The notes: generated from the letters alone by a model not told the origin. Shown: positions 18,301-27,133, numbered from the stretch's first letter. The stretch is DNA of 64,000 bases from a bacterium (GCA_018829445.1 JAHJTV010000018.1:1-64000); one strand, 5' to 3'. Numbers and translations are program-made.

Positions 18301-18715
18301 TTCTTTGTATTTGAATAGAAAAAAGTATCGACAGGCAGTTGATGCCTTCTCTAAGTCATTTAAATTAAGATTAAAACTTGATCAAAAGAAACTGGCAATT
18401 GAGATCAAAACTGAAATCTGCAGGCTATATTTACTAACCAATGAGGAGAAAAAAGCACATGTTTTGGCTATAGAAATAACGGACTTTCTCGCAAATGAAA
18501 ACTTATATGGTACTGAAAAACCCATTAGAATATTTCATGTTTGTTGCCAGGCAACACAAAATTATAATGCTACTCTTGCCAGAAAAATTCTAAACCAGGG
18601 ATTGGATTACCTGCAATATACCACCAATATGATTTCGGACGAAGTCTTCAAAAAGCAGTATTTACAGGTAACTTATATAAACGAGCTACTCAAAATGAGA
18701 GATGAAATAAATTAA
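15329..18715 (+). CDS. Membrane one-component regulator: 7TMR-DISM-like sensor, PAS, LuxR HTH, TPR
   Basis: A protein of about 1128 residues. An N-terminal membrane segment is followed by an extracytoplasmic beta-sandwich of the DISMED type (GWEYRWGDSSFSE, SKNLWLRIKLPD, FSSGEIDD). A block of about seven membrane helices follows (roughly residues 190-405), then a PAS domain (about 427-535), a LuxR/GerE helix-turn-helix at about 545-600 (ITKRESEVIRGIISGNTNKD, then IADALGIKERTIKTHITNIY), and a long TPR region to the C-terminus. No kinase or receiver is present, so the sensor and the DNA-binding domain are in one chain held in the membrane. The ATG at 15329 gives a better N-terminus than the GTG at 15272. 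Confidence 0.85.
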   Translation: MDNKNLNIYLKILAIFSFFVIFYTGIYPLFNNSDNQSNKDSIELKKGWEYRWGDSSFSENGRPEWITENEKSPEWKTLDEFPSQPPDRNGSKNLWLRIKLPDSDVATPVIVTKFMILCAELFIDGEKIFSSGEIDDQGNGRFSGLTWQAIKIPQDFQNKMLYFRFFSNYYYIGFNKKVYLSSYSAFLLNVIRDEFDKIVFAFLFFSVGVLFVYLYVRLSASKAVLYFAFTSFCLSIYILYYTYSKDLFFSFPFLNTNLWVLSIFYLPVTIIGTYLHFFGDGWKSIIKLLFRINLLFALVYTTLCAINAVFYYANVPLDLFPALMYMRLLLLIFSMADYLILVIDSAIQSKKGDKYARIYLAGMGIFLIFSISYYVSALIVVMPNMQYLIHWGMLGYTSAILIILVDFSAQEKKNNMERKNELAVTKKIQDIIIRDSIIVLDIDHQIETINSKTEQITGYKAGELINHHFSKIVADSVNATEEINQMSSGEYGSFACRLNYQRKDKKEIPMDVLISKIANVSEDQVRILMCAHEVEEHHRLQHSFNITKRESEVIRGIISGNTNKDIADALGIKERTIKTHITNIYNKLGVSNKIQMLKALGKHDLASSNLDNVGIAEESKEQLLQAAIQAQERFAQAEAIKFITRLLKITDKNDLHTLFGILNLREEVYRFQGRRIAQKKDIDDIIQLAERLNDEIKLSKAILKQGQYQELTGGYQDAIQSAEKSISLARKKEQTELELEGILLCGKSLWRLGEYKESQKTINKGIKMINMLNHLPRKLKVIQAYLFLNLGIVYDFQGNHSKAKEFIEQALVIFQTANHWVGEGDTLNNLGIIAYHRENYKMAEGFYKDTLKIYERVNALSEQPTPLANLSEVYWMQHDYFKSYQHSHKSLELSEKLQFRAGEFNSRYCLSMLADLIENHTLAHDYLADCLNLSKQIGDKGMESMALAKKACIRDLIIQEPENLTLCKQALRQARDISALREEALALSCLGSLYLNRKKYRQAVDAFSKSFKLRLKLDQKKLAIEIKTEICRLYLLTNEEKKAHVLAIEITDFLANENLYGTEKPIRIFHVCCQATQNYNATLARKILNQGLDYLQYTTNMISDEVFKKQYLQVTYINELLKMRDEIN

Positions 18716-18794
18716 ACATTGTCAGTCAATGACTATTGCTTGTCTCCCCCTGCACCTTTTTTGACAGAGGTCTGTAGTACCAATAAGCCACTAT

Positions 18795-18874
18795 CTAATA
18801 CCTTTGTACGACCTTTTTTTGCTTCCATTCAGATCTTTCTTCAATAAAAAAGCACACCTAATACTTCTGTACGA
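18795..18874 (+). repeat. Imperfect 17-bp direct repeat
   Basis: ctaatacctttgtacga (18795-18811) and ctaatacttctgtacga (18858-18874) match at 15 of 17 positions, and each is followed by a T-rich run. They lie upstream of the small lipoprotein gene and could be regulatory sites or simple duplication. Confidence 0.4.
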
Positions 18875-18997
18875 TATATTTTTTTTCCACCTATCTGAAA
18901 CTTACACCATACATCCAAAGTACTTTCGTAATTTCTTCCAACTTCGTTTGAAGAAAAGAGAAATGCTGTTTGGATTTTTTAAAAACAGGAGGTGCCT

Positions 18998-19192
18998 TTG
19001 AGAAATAAGCTAATAGTATTCATGGTGTGCTGTATATTATCATTAACAATATTTGGATGCGCAGAAGATGCTTCATCCTCAAACGGGGATTCGAATAGCA
19101 TCGTCGATGCAACCAGTGATACTGGTGGTGATACGACAAATTTAACGAGTTGCGTTCTAGGAACATCTCAATTAGGTGGTTGCAACTTATAG
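18998..19192 (+). CDS. Small lipoprotein (64 aa)
   Basis: An N-terminal charged region and hydrophobic core end in a lipobox-like Cys (SLTIFGC), followed by a Ser/Asp/Thr-rich, disordered-looking tail. The AGGAGG at 18987-18992 gives ideal spacing to a TTG start at 18998; the alternative GTG at 18992 overlaps that site. The product is probably a lipid-anchored envelope protein. It ends LGGCNL, and the next gene's product ends LGGC. Function unknown. Confidence 0.6.
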   Translation: MRNKLIVFMVCCILSLTIFGCAEDASSSNGDSNSIVDATSDTGGDTTNLTSCVLGTSQLGGCNL

Positions 19193-19327
19193 TGTGCATA
19201 ACTTGTTTTGATTTTTCGCTTTGTCTTTTAAGGAATCAATAGCGATTACATTTAGTCAGGATTGCACAAGGAAAATTGACATTGAATTCAAACAACAAGC
19301 TCTTGATATTTTACTGGAGATGAAAAA

Positions 19328-19936
19328 ATGAAAAAAGATCTCATGTTATTACCGATAAAATCTCTAATTGTCGGCATGTTTTTCGCGATTGGTATCATTG
19401 CTACTTCTGCCATCGGCATAACCATCACCACCACATTTACTGATGGTGATACTTTAACCGCTGCTTCATTAAATGAGCTTAGGACAGCATTGGTCAACCT
19501 TCCCAACTGGATAAAAGGTGATACCGCAACGGATGCTGTTTACACAGACGGTAATGTCGGTATTGGCACCACAAGCCCGCGAGTGGCATTGGATATTAAT
19601 GGCGCAATGGCTTTTACCAGTGAAACACTGACAGGTAGTACTCCGGATGTATCCGTTTCCAACTTTTATCATGTAAGTGCAAGTGCGGATGAAACAATAA
19701 CAGAATTTGCCAATGGAACTGAAGGACAAAAAATCACAGTTATGATAACTGGCACATGCGGCGGAATCGCCGGTTTCACCATTAAACATAATGCGACAAA
19801 AATTTATCTTGGTGGATCAACAGATTTTACAGCAACGAGTCGTTGTTCTTCAGCTGATATCACAATACTGGAATTTATTTTTAATGGTTCGGTCTGGTAC
19901 GAGACAAATCGAACAGAACACCTTGGTGGCTGCTAA
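19328..19936 (+). CDS. Secreted or surface protein with VGIGTTSP motif
   Basis: A 202-aa protein with an N-terminal hydrophobic segment (about residues 9-31) that is a signal peptide or anchor. Mid-sequence is DGNVGIGTTSPRVALDINGA, a segment common in phage tail-fibre and bacterial surface proteins, where it introduces beta-structured modules. The C-terminal half is Thr/Gly/Ser-rich, as expected for beta-sandwich surface proteins. GGAG lies upstream of the ATG. It may be co-expressed with the small lipoprotein 135 bp upstream. Function unknown. Confidence 0.65.
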   Translation: MKKDLMLLPIKSLIVGMFFAIGIIATSAIGITITTTFTDGDTLTAASLNELRTALVNLPNWIKGDTATDAVYTDGNVGIGTTSPRVALDINGAMAFTSETLTGSTPDVSVSNFYHVSASADETITEFANGTEGQKITVMITGTCGGIAGFTIKHNATKIYLGGSTDFTATSRCSSADITILEFIFNGSVWYETNRTEHLGGC

Positions 19937-20053
19937 TACAATAATCCGGGGAGGAAAAGGAAATGAGCTTCAGTAGGATTACCGGCACACTGGTAAACTT
20001 CACATCTTTCCAGGTTAAAAAGTAAACCCATGTTAAGAGTAGAATAGTTAAAA

Positions 20054-20096
20054 CTCCTAAAAAACAGAATGAGACAATCCTCCTGTTTTTTAGGAG
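20054..20096. terminator. Bidirectional terminator hairpin between convergent genes
   Basis: A perfect 14-bp stem, ctcctaaaaaacag (20054-20067) and ctgttttttaggag (20083-20096), with a 15-nt loop. The A and T runs are inside the stem. It separates the rightward surface-protein gene from the 3' end of the leftward CoA operon. Confidence 0.7.
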
Positions 20097-20100
20097 CAGG

Positions 20101-20931
20101 TTATTCGTTTTTGTGATCTGTTTTTTCTTCCTTCAAAATACTGTCCAACGATTCTGTTGTCTTCATCTGTCCGCTTTTTAGCTGCTTTTTGATTTCCGTA
20201 ACAAAAAAATCTGTACGAAAGCACTCCTTAAATCTCTCTCTTTCAACGTACAATCCATCTGCAAAGTCAAAGTTCTGACAGGCTTGTACAGCTCTTTTAG
20301 CATTGGACAAGGCATGCTGGGGATTCCGTAGAAAAGGCTTCAAATACTTCTTTATGGCGGGAATCATTTCATGTTGAGGATAAATATCATTGATCAGTCC
20401 AAGCGATAGCGCCTCTTCTGCACTATATAACGTTCCTTTCAGAATGATTTCCAAAGCTTTTGCTTTTCCCACAATTTTTGGAAGTCGCTGCGTGCCACCA
20501 CCGCCCGGAATTATTCCCACTCTAACTTCGGGAAGACCAATTCTGGCAGATTCCACAGCCAAACGAAAATCACATGCCAGGGAAAACTCAAACCCGCCGC
20601 CGTAGCAGAGACCGTCAATTGCAGCAACAAGGAGCAGCGGACTGGTTTCCATCCGGTTAAATAATTTCTGAATTCTATCGGAAAAGGCAAAAGCGTCATC
20701 CGGGCTACAACCAATCATCTCAACAGCATCAGCTCCGCCGATAAAAAAAGCATCCCCTGCCCCATGGAAAACAATGGCTCTTGCAGGCGTATTCTCCACC
20801 AGGGAAAGAATAGACTCAACCTCTTCCATTAGCTTGGAATTGATAGCATTCCTGTCGCCGGGCCGATTAATGGTTACCCAGACAATATCATCCTGAATAT
20901 CCAGTTTGGTTAACAAAAAACTTCTCGTCAT
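20101..20931 (-). CDS. Enoyl-CoA hydratase/isomerase family protein
   Basis: A crotonase-fold enzyme, last gene of the leftward operon. The oxyanion-hole segments FIGGADAVEM and CYGGGFEFSLACD are present, as are both catalytic glutamates of true hydratases, in GGGFEF and in LPEVRVGI, followed by IPGGGGTQRLPK. It probably hydrates an enoyl-CoA made downstream of the neighbouring acyl-CoA ligase. I chose the ATG at 20931, which follows AAGGATGAG; an upstream in-frame ATG at 20964 lacks a ribosome site. The C-terminal tail is Lys/Glu-rich. Confidence 0.9.
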   Translation of the reverse strand: MTRSFLLTKLDIQDDIVWVTINRPGDRNAINSKLMEEVESILSLVENTPARAIVFHGAGDAFFIGGADAVEMIGCSPDDAFAFSDRIQKLFNRMETSPLLLVAAIDGLCYGGGFEFSLACDFRLAVESARIGLPEVRVGIIPGGGGTQRLPKIVGKAKALEIILKGTLYSAEEALSLGLINDIYPQHEMIPAIKKYLKPFLRNPQHALSNAKRAVQACQNFDFADGLYVERERFKECFRTDFFVTEIKKQLKSGQMKTTESLDSILKEEKTDHKNE

Positions 20932-21028
20932 CAATGACTCATCCTTTTTTTTTGGAAACTCCATAGATTACCATTCGGGAAAAAACGGGATTATTTAAAA
21001 ATCTTTGATTGTGTAAAATTCACTTCCA

Positions 21029-22567
21029 TTATAAATTCCCTCCATTGTTTTGCAGGAATTTTTTATCAACTTTTCCAACCGTTGTCATGGGCAGGGTGTC
21101 GATAAACTCTACTGATCGTGGTGCTTTGTAGTGAGCCATTTTGGAACGGGCCAGATCGATAAATTCCTTTTCAGACATTTGAACATCGGCTTTAAGAATA
21201 ACAAAGGCCATCGGTTTTTCTCCCAACCTGTCATCATGCATACCTACTACGGCGACGTCCTTGATGCGATCATCACTTTCCATAATTATCTTTTCAACTT
21301 CTGCAGGATAGACATTTGATCCGCCGACGATAATCAAATCATGTTTGCGACCCATCAGGTAAAAGTTGCCTTTTTCATCAATAAAACCCTGATCACCTGT
21401 GTGCAGCCACCCTCCCCGCATTGCTTCCTTGGTTGCTTCAGGATTATTCCAGTATTCCTTCATGAGGTAGGGGCTTTTCACGCAGAGTTCACCGGTTTGT
21501 CTGATCGGTAGTGTATTGTCTTCTTCGTCCACTATTTTTATATCAACATTTGGTAGTGGTGTTCCAACTGATTCATACTCTCTCTCTTCCGAGGATTGAG
21601 GATTTTCTACCGTGACTCCGGGAGAGTTCTCCGTTAATCCATAGTACTGATATATTTTTATCCCAAATCGTTCTTCAAAAGCTTTTCTGACAGCAGTGTA
21701 AAAAATTCCTGCTGCACTGAATCCGAGTTTCACCGAAGAGAAATGGCTGCGGGATGCCTTGGATTCAGGAAGATTGTTGATGGAATAGAAGAAAGCCGGA
21801 ACGCCCCAAATGTGATCCGCCTGATACTTTTTGACAGCCGCAACGTACTTCTCGGCATCAAAATTTTCCTGAAGGATTAGTGTTCCACCGTTGAGAAAGG
21901 CAAAATAGGGACCTCCCGCCATACCCCCAATGTGAAACATAGGGTTTGCACTTACCACTACCGTGTTTTCATCATACTGCAACCTTTTGCTTGCTACTGT
22001 ACTGTCTCCGATAATGCCGCTATGGGATAACACAACCCCTTTAGGCAGGCCGGTTGTTCCCCCTGTATACATGATGGCACCGATTTCGTTTTTAATTGAA
22101 TCAGCCGTATACTCACTTGGTTTTCCTTCGATGAGATCAGAAAAGTTTATGGCATTGTCCATTTTCTTTTTTCCATAAACGATGATTTTTTTCAACCCTT
22201 CACATTCATCCCTGATCTCTTCTACCAAAGAAAGGATTGATTCATCACAAATCAATACCTCTGCTCCTGAATTTTTTATGATATGTTTTGTTTCTTTCTC
22301 TTTGAGTCTGAAATTAAGAGCAACATAAATGGCACCAACTCTATAAATCCCATAGCTGCATAAAATCAATTCCGGTTTGCTTTTCAGCATCAAGGCAACC
22401 CGGGTTCCTGCGATTACACCGATACTTTCAAGACCATTTGCTATACGATTAATGTCCTGGTTCAGTTCTTGATAAGTCCATTGCTCTCCGGTATCATCAA
22501 ATATTAATGCCTTTTTTGAATCTCCAAATTTTTGAGCGAATTCCGCAACACTTTCAGCTATGTTCAT
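21029..22567 (-). CDS. Acyl-CoA synthetase (AMP-dependent ligase)
   Basis: A 512-aa adenylate-forming enzyme that activates a carboxylic acid to its CoA thioester using ATP. All core motifs are visible: MYTGGTTGLPKGVVLSH (P-loop, about residues 166-182), YYGLTENSPG, LHTGDQGFIDEKG, GRKHDLIIVGGSNVYPAEVE and the catalytic Lys region TTVGKVDKKFL. The size and motif set fit medium-chain or aromatic acid ligases; the substrate is not readable from sequence. It sits between the FabH-like gene and the hydratase gene with short gaps, in the operon led by a TRAP importer, so it likely activates the imported acid. Confidence 0.92.
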   Translation of the reverse strand: MNIAESVAEFAQKFGDSKKALIFDDTGEQWTYQELNQDINRIANGLESIGVIAGTRVALMLKSKPELILCSYGIYRVGAIYVALNFRLKEKETKHIIKNSGAEVLICDESILSLVEEIRDECEGLKKIIVYGKKKMDNAINFSDLIEGKPSEYTADSIKNEIGAIMYTGGTTGLPKGVVLSHSGIIGDSTVASKRLQYDENTVVVSANPMFHIGGMAGGPYFAFLNGGTLILQENFDAEKYVAAVKKYQADHIWGVPAFFYSINNLPESKASRSHFSSVKLGFSAAGIFYTAVRKAFEERFGIKIYQYYGLTENSPGVTVENPQSSEEREYESVGTPLPNVDIKIVDEEDNTLPIRQTGELCVKSPYLMKEYWNNPEATKEAMRGGWLHTGDQGFIDEKGNFYLMGRKHDLIIVGGSNVYPAEVEKIIMESDDRIKDVAVVGMHDDRLGEKPMAFVILKADVQMSEKEFIDLARSKMAHYKAPRSVEFIDTLPMTTVGKVDKKFLQNNGGNL

Positions 22568-22605
22568 TTTAATTCTCCATTACATTTTGTATTTTAGCCA
22601 ACCAC

Positions 22606-23625
22606 TTACCACCTCACAATTCCCGCATTCCATTGGTATCCAAAACCCATTGCTATCATCGCTATAATATCCCCTTCCTTTATCAATCCTTGATCTTCTG
22701 CCACTTTCAGCGATATTATTCCGTCCAGTTGCCCAGTATGACCATAATCGGATAGATACAGACTTTTTTCTTCCGGAATATTGAGATTCTGCAGTAGCTG
22801 TCGATGGGCAGATACTTTCATGTGTAAAGGACACGCAAAATCAATGTCTTTGACGGTTAGTCCACTTTTAATGCAGGCAGATTTTGTTACTTTGACCAGG
22901 TTATCCAGAGTCACTTTTCCCAGATCTTCACGAAAGCTCTTGGGATCATTCAGTTTGAAATATTGCAGGTTCTTGTCCAGAATATTTTTTGAGTTTAGTG
23001 GGATTTTGCTTCCTCCTCCGGGAACCACAACCGATTCGGCAAATTTTCCATTTGCCATGTTCTCATTTTCCAAAACGACATGTTTGTCATGTCCTTTTTT
23101 AATTATGGCTGCAGCCCCTGCACACGACAGATTATATAAAAAAGAAACCGAAGTATCCTCATAATTTACCTTATCGATGTTGCGGTATCCTGCCACTACC
23201 ATCACCGTGTTAATTTTTTCTTCAGTGTTCATGTACTTCTTCGCCTGATCCATAACGACAACAAAAGATCCGCACTTGCATTCCATATCGTAGCCCCAGG
23301 CATTAACGGCTCCTATTTCTCCAATAACCTTCGGGGCGATGGAAAAAACCTGGTAATCGGAATAGTTCTCTCCGAAGTATATGATCAGGTCAATCTCTTC
23401 CGGATCAATCCCGGTTTTTTTGAGACAATCTTTGGCAGCCCAAACTGCCATGTCTGACGGTTGATCTTTCTCAGCGGGGACATAAACTTGATTAATCCCA
23501 AATTTATTCAGTATTACATCCTCCGGAATGTTTGACATTTGTGATATGTCTTTATAAGTACGAACTGTGTCAGGGAAGTATAGGCTGATCCCTACAATAC
23601 CACAGGTGTTGCCTTTCGAATACAT
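22606..23625 (-). CDS. FabH-like (3-oxoacyl-ACP synthase III type) thiolase-fold enzyme
   Basis: A 339-aa thiolase-superfamily protein related to KASIII and HMG-CoA synthase. The probable nucleophile is C118 in MECKCGSFVVVMDQA, at the place of the FabH CAGF cysteine. H268 (CPLHMKVS) fits the conserved His. The third residue, the Asn of GNT in FabH, is replaced by His in SDYGHTGQLDG, so it belongs to a variant subfamily. The C-terminus, IAMIAMGFGYQWNAGIVRW, is typical. Inside a catabolic-looking operon it may condense or cleave acyl-CoA units rather than start fatty-acid synthesis; that is inference. Confidence 0.82.
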   Translation of the reverse strand: MYSKGNTCGIVGISLYFPDTVRTYKDISQMSNIPEDVILNKFGINQVYVPAEKDQPSDMAVWAAKDCLKKTGIDPEEIDLIIYFGENYSDYQVFSIAPKVIGEIGAVNAWGYDMECKCGSFVVVMDQAKKYMNTEEKINTVMVVAGYRNIDKVNYEDTSVSFLYNLSCAGAAAIIKKGHDKHVVLENENMANGKFAESVVVPGGGSKIPLNSKNILDKNLQYFKLNDPKSFREDLGKVTLDNLVKVTKSACIKSGLTVKDIDFACPLHMKVSAHRQLLQNLNIPEEKSLYLSDYGHTGQLDGIISLKVAEDQGLIKEGDIIAMIAMGFGYQWNAGIVRW

Positions 23626-23684
23626 AGTGCTCCATTTAAAAAGTCTTGAACCCTCTGTTCTGACGAATGAAAATTATGGTTCTG

Positions 23685-25787
23685 TTAAGATACGCCGCTC
23701 ATCTGGTGCGGCAGCCATAAAACGAGTTCCGGAAAAAGATAGAAGAGAAAGATAACGGCCAGAAATACAAACACAAAAGGAATAACTCCAAAAACGATCT
23801 CTTTGAGGTCCGCATCTTCAGACATTCCTTGGAGAACGAATAGGATCATCCCTACGGGCGGTGTAATGAGTCCAATCTCAATCATCATTACAAAAAAAAC
23901 ACCAAACCAGGTGGGATCGAATCCCAATGAAGTGACAAGAGGAACGGACACAGACCAGGTCATAAGCATCATCGATACGGAATCAATGAACATACCCAGA
24001 ATAATGTAGATGACTACCAAAGCTGCTATAACCATCCCCGGTGACAATGAAGTGCCGATTATGGAAGCTACAAGAGTTTTTGGCAGTGCAATATAATCAA
24101 ATGTGTACCCCATGATAGATGCCGAAACAACAATGATAATCAGGAAGGAGGTTGTCTGCGCTGTCTCCAGTAACGCATCAAACAAGAGTCTGACAGTCAT
24201 TTTTTTCTTATTTACACACAGCAAAGCCGCTATCAAGGCGCCCAGTGCTCCTGACTCGGTGGGGGTTGCAACACCAAGGTAGAGTGAACCCAACACACCT
24301 GCAATGAGAACTAAAAACGGTAGAACGCCAGTCAGTGCTTTTATTTTCTCGGCCCAGGTATATTGCTGACCCCGTGGTGCGGCATTTGGTTGAACGATGG
24401 ACCAGATTAACACAACAATCATAAAGGCGGATATCAACACGACACCGGGAACAACTCCTGCCATAAACAATTCACCAATCGGTATCCCCACAAGGGAGCC
24501 ATAGATAATCATGGCAATACTGGGTGGAATGAGAATACCCAGGGTTCCTCCGGCAGCAACCACACCATATGCCAACCTTGGACTGTACCTATTTTTAATC
24601 ATTTCCGGTCCTGCCGTCATTCCCATGGTAGCAGCAGTAGCCAGGCTGGACCCGGACACTGCTGCAAAAATCCCACAAGCCCCTACGGTGGCGTGAGCAA
24701 TTCCACCGGGAAAACGCCCCATCCACATTAGGAGTACTTTAAACAGATCTGAAGAAACACCGCTTCGAAGCAGAAAAGCTCCCATCAGGATAAACATGGG
24801 GATTGCAGTAAAAGCAAATGAGTTTACGCTGGTCCAGGATCGTTCGGCGATAACCTGAAGTTGCGAAAATGGAAGGAAAAAAATCAACCCAAATGTGCCG
24901 GCAAGACCCAGTGCAAATGCGATTCGAACCCCGATTGCCATTAAAAACAATACATAAACCGCTATTACTCCTCCCCGTGCAATAATTGATAATCCTTCGC
25001 CCCACATGAAGAAAAACCCACCCAAGAGTGGAATTATCATCGTGAATAATGCAATTTTGGTTTCAGACCATAACCAAGCCACTATAAGAACAATTGCAAG
25101 TATTAACACCGTCCCCTGTTCCAGGGAGGTTTCAAAAAACGGCATTGGCTTAACGCCTATTACGAATAATCCCACTGTCATCAAACCTAACAGTACCAGT
25201 CCCGACACCTCACGCCACCGATTTGGGATCGAGTTTATTTTGAGAATTTCACTAAGCAGAGCCAGCGAAAAGACTCCAAGACCAACGGCAATCGAAGCCT
25301 CCGGTATCCAAAGAGGGGTTGCCAACAGACCCCATGCCTTGGCTCCCCCCTCAAACTCTGAGTGTACAAATATGATCATCTGCCACGTAGCCAAGACAGA
25401 GAATACAAATCCCAGCCATGCCGTTATCTGTTTCAGCTGACGTTGGCGATGCTCTGACAGATAATTCAGCAATATTTCCACCCGAATGTGACTATCACAT
25501 AAATGGGCGTATCCAGCGGACAAAAAGGCAATACCAACCAGGATGTAAAGGGAATATTCTGTTACCCAGGATGTTGGTTCATTGAAGAGATAGCGAGACA
25601 GCACTTCATAACTGATCATCAGAACCATCGCCAGGATGGCAAAACAGCTTACAATCCCCATTGAGTTTGATGCCAGATCCAGGACTCTGGTGATTGAATA
25701 ATCAGTTCCTGACAGCACCGGACTTCCAGTATCAGAATCCTGGTGTCGTATGGCCATTTCCTGCGTGTTATCTAGAATTGTCTGCAT
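23685..25787 (-). CDS. TRAP transporter fused DctQ-DctM permease
   Basis: A 700-aa inner-membrane protein. Residues about 35-190 form the small DctQ subunit (four helices, with YEVLSRYLFNEPTSWVTEYS); a linker helix region follows. About residues 260-690 form the large DctM subunit, with GGTLGILIPPSIAMIIYG, PTESGALGA and GLITPPVGMILFVLQG. The Q and M subunits are fused in one chain, a known arrangement. It imports an organic anion, driven by the Na+ gradient, together with the binding protein encoded 38 bp upstream. The next gene on the same strand begins 59 bp downstream. Confidence 0.94.
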   Translation of the reverse strand: MQTILDNTQEMAIRHQDSDTGSPVLSGTDYSITRVLDLASNSMGIVSCFAILAMVLMISYEVLSRYLFNEPTSWVTEYSLYILVGIAFLSAGYAHLCDSHIRVEILLNYLSEHRQRQLKQITAWLGFVFSVLATWQMIIFVHSEFEGGAKAWGLLATPLWIPEASIAVGLGVFSLALLSEILKINSIPNRWREVSGLVLLGLMTVGLFVIGVKPMPFFETSLEQGTVLILAIVLIVAWLWSETKIALFTMIIPLLGGFFFMWGEGLSIIARGGVIAVYVLFLMAIGVRIAFALGLAGTFGLIFFLPFSQLQVIAERSWTSVNSFAFTAIPMFILMGAFLLRSGVSSDLFKVLLMWMGRFPGGIAHATVGACGIFAAVSGSSLATAATMGMTAGPEMIKNRYSPRLAYGVVAAGGTLGILIPPSIAMIIYGSLVGIPIGELFMAGVVPGVVLISAFMIVVLIWSIVQPNAAPRGQQYTWAEKIKALTGVLPFLVLIAGVLGSLYLGVATPTESGALGALIAALLCVNKKKMTVRLLFDALLETAQTTSFLIIIVVSASIMGYTFDYIALPKTLVASIIGTSLSPGMVIAALVVIYIILGMFIDSVSMMLMTWSVSVPLVTSLGFDPTWFGVFFVMMIEIGLITPPVGMILFVLQGMSEDADLKEIVFGVIPFVFVFLAVIFLFYLFPELVLWLPHQMSGVS

Positions 25788-25825
25788 GGTTTTTTCACAC
25801 TCGGATTAATTGTTTTTGATGAAGG

Positions 25826-26854
25826 TTAATAGCCCAGGTTTTTATCGAGAAATCCCTCGGCTCTCTCCACATATGAACGCCCCCCAAGTCCCGCCTTTTC
25901 CGCCCGTTCAAAGAATGAACTATAAACCGGTCTTATATACTCGGGTTTGAAGAGGATCTTTGCTTCCGAATCAGGCACCATGTAAAAATCTACCCCTTTG
26001 CTGGCCCATTTTTGTGGAAGATCTTTCATTTTATTCAGGTAATCGGCAAATGAAGCTTGTTCAAGTTTTCTGCCTGCATCAGCCATTTTGTCCTGCAATT
26101 CTTTTGGCAGCTTCTGCCACTCATCCTGGTTTATTACAATGGGGAAAGGCAATATTGTCGAGATAGGCCACATGGCGACATTGCTGGCAACAGAATAAAA
26201 GGCCTGACCATACGCCCAGGCAGAAGAGGTAAACACCCCGTCTATTATCCCACGTTGCAATGCAGGCAATACCTCAGAAGCCGCCATGGGGGTGGGCTTT
26301 GATCCAATGGCGGAAACCAGTGTAGCTGTTTCGATGTTGTGAACACGGATTTTTTTCCCGTCAAAGTCGCTGACTTTTTTGATAGGTTTGATGGAGATAA
26401 GACTCTGGGGTGCAAAAAGCCCCCAAACCAGAACATGACAATTATATTTTTCAGCCAAAATTCGATTCATATCTTCACGCCAAAACCCATAAAAAACCTT
26501 CTCGAACTCCTCGAGATTGTTCATCAAGCCGGGAAGTTGTGCCAGACCGAATTCAGGATTGGTGGCAGAGTAATAACCTGCCAGGATAGTTGACATCTGC
26601 ACACGGTTGTCCCTTACGGATTGAGCCAGCAGGGTTCCTTTAATCAAGGAATCATTTAGTACAATCTCTACTCTCCCATTTGTTGCTTCAGCAACTTTTT
26701 TTGCATAGGTCTCGGTTACTTCAACATACAAAGTCCCTTTAACGGGTAAGTATGCTAATGTCAGTTTATGGTCTGCTGCAAAAACCCCAGACTCTAAACC
26801 TGCAAATAAAAAAACCAGGAGCGAAGCGCACAATACGAATTTGATTAATCTCAT
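25826..26854 (-). CDS. TRAP transporter periplasmic substrate-binding protein, DctP family
   Basis: A binding protein of about 342 residues with a signal peptide (MRLIKFVLCASLLVFLFAGL, cleavage near VFA-AD). DctP features are clear: FDGKKIRVHNIETATLVSAI, then SEVLPALQRGIIDGVFTS, the segment that carries the substrate-contacting region of the family. The ATG at 26854 follows an AGAGGT ribosome site; the longer frame from 26899 has no such site and would put 15 residues before the signal peptide. It is the first gene of the operon, about 155 nt after the predicted sigma-54 start site. Confidence 0.93.
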   Translation of the reverse strand: MRLIKFVLCASLLVFLFAGLESGVFAADHKLTLAYLPVKGTLYVEVTETYAKKVAEATNGRVEIVLNDSLIKGTLLAQSVRDNRVQMSTILAGYYSATNPEFGLAQLPGLMNNLEEFEKVFYGFWREDMNRILAEKYNCHVLVWGLFAPQSLISIKPIKKVSDFDGKKIRVHNIETATLVSAIGSKPTPMAASEVLPALQRGIIDGVFTSSAWAYGQAFYSVASNVAMWPISTILPFPIVINQDEWQKLPKELQDKMADAGRKLEQASFADYLNKMKDLPQKWASKGVDFYMVPDSEAKILFKPEYIRPVYSSFFERAEKAGLGGRSYVERAEGFLDKNLGY

Positions 26855-27018
26855 ATGACCTCTCTTTTTTAATGTGAATATACCGGGCTTTTGAAACATG
26901 TTGCAGAATTCTTACAAAACAATGTTTATAAATCCGGAGGTAATGTCACTCGAAAGGTATCCCTGGATTGATCTGCACGGGACACCAAAACCGACATTTG
27001 AATGGTGCCACGTCAATC

Positions 27019-27034
27019 AGCAAAGGACGTGCCA
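27019..27034 (-). promoter_or_regulatory. Sigma-54 (-24/-12) promoter of the TRAP-CoA operon
   Basis: On the minus strand the sequence reads TGGCACGTCCTTTGCT. It fits the sigma-54 consensus TGGCACG-N4-TTGCW at every conserved base, with correct spacing. It points left toward dctP, about 165 bp away. The gene just upstream encodes a sigma-54 activator. Confidence 0.85.
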
Positions 27035-27133
27035 GCAAAAAAGAAGATGCACAAGCACCTAAATATATAGAGGATTACAAGCTGTATGCTGGGAAGTTTA
27101 GCGGTTGGAGAAATGGAGATGGGGTAGAATGAC

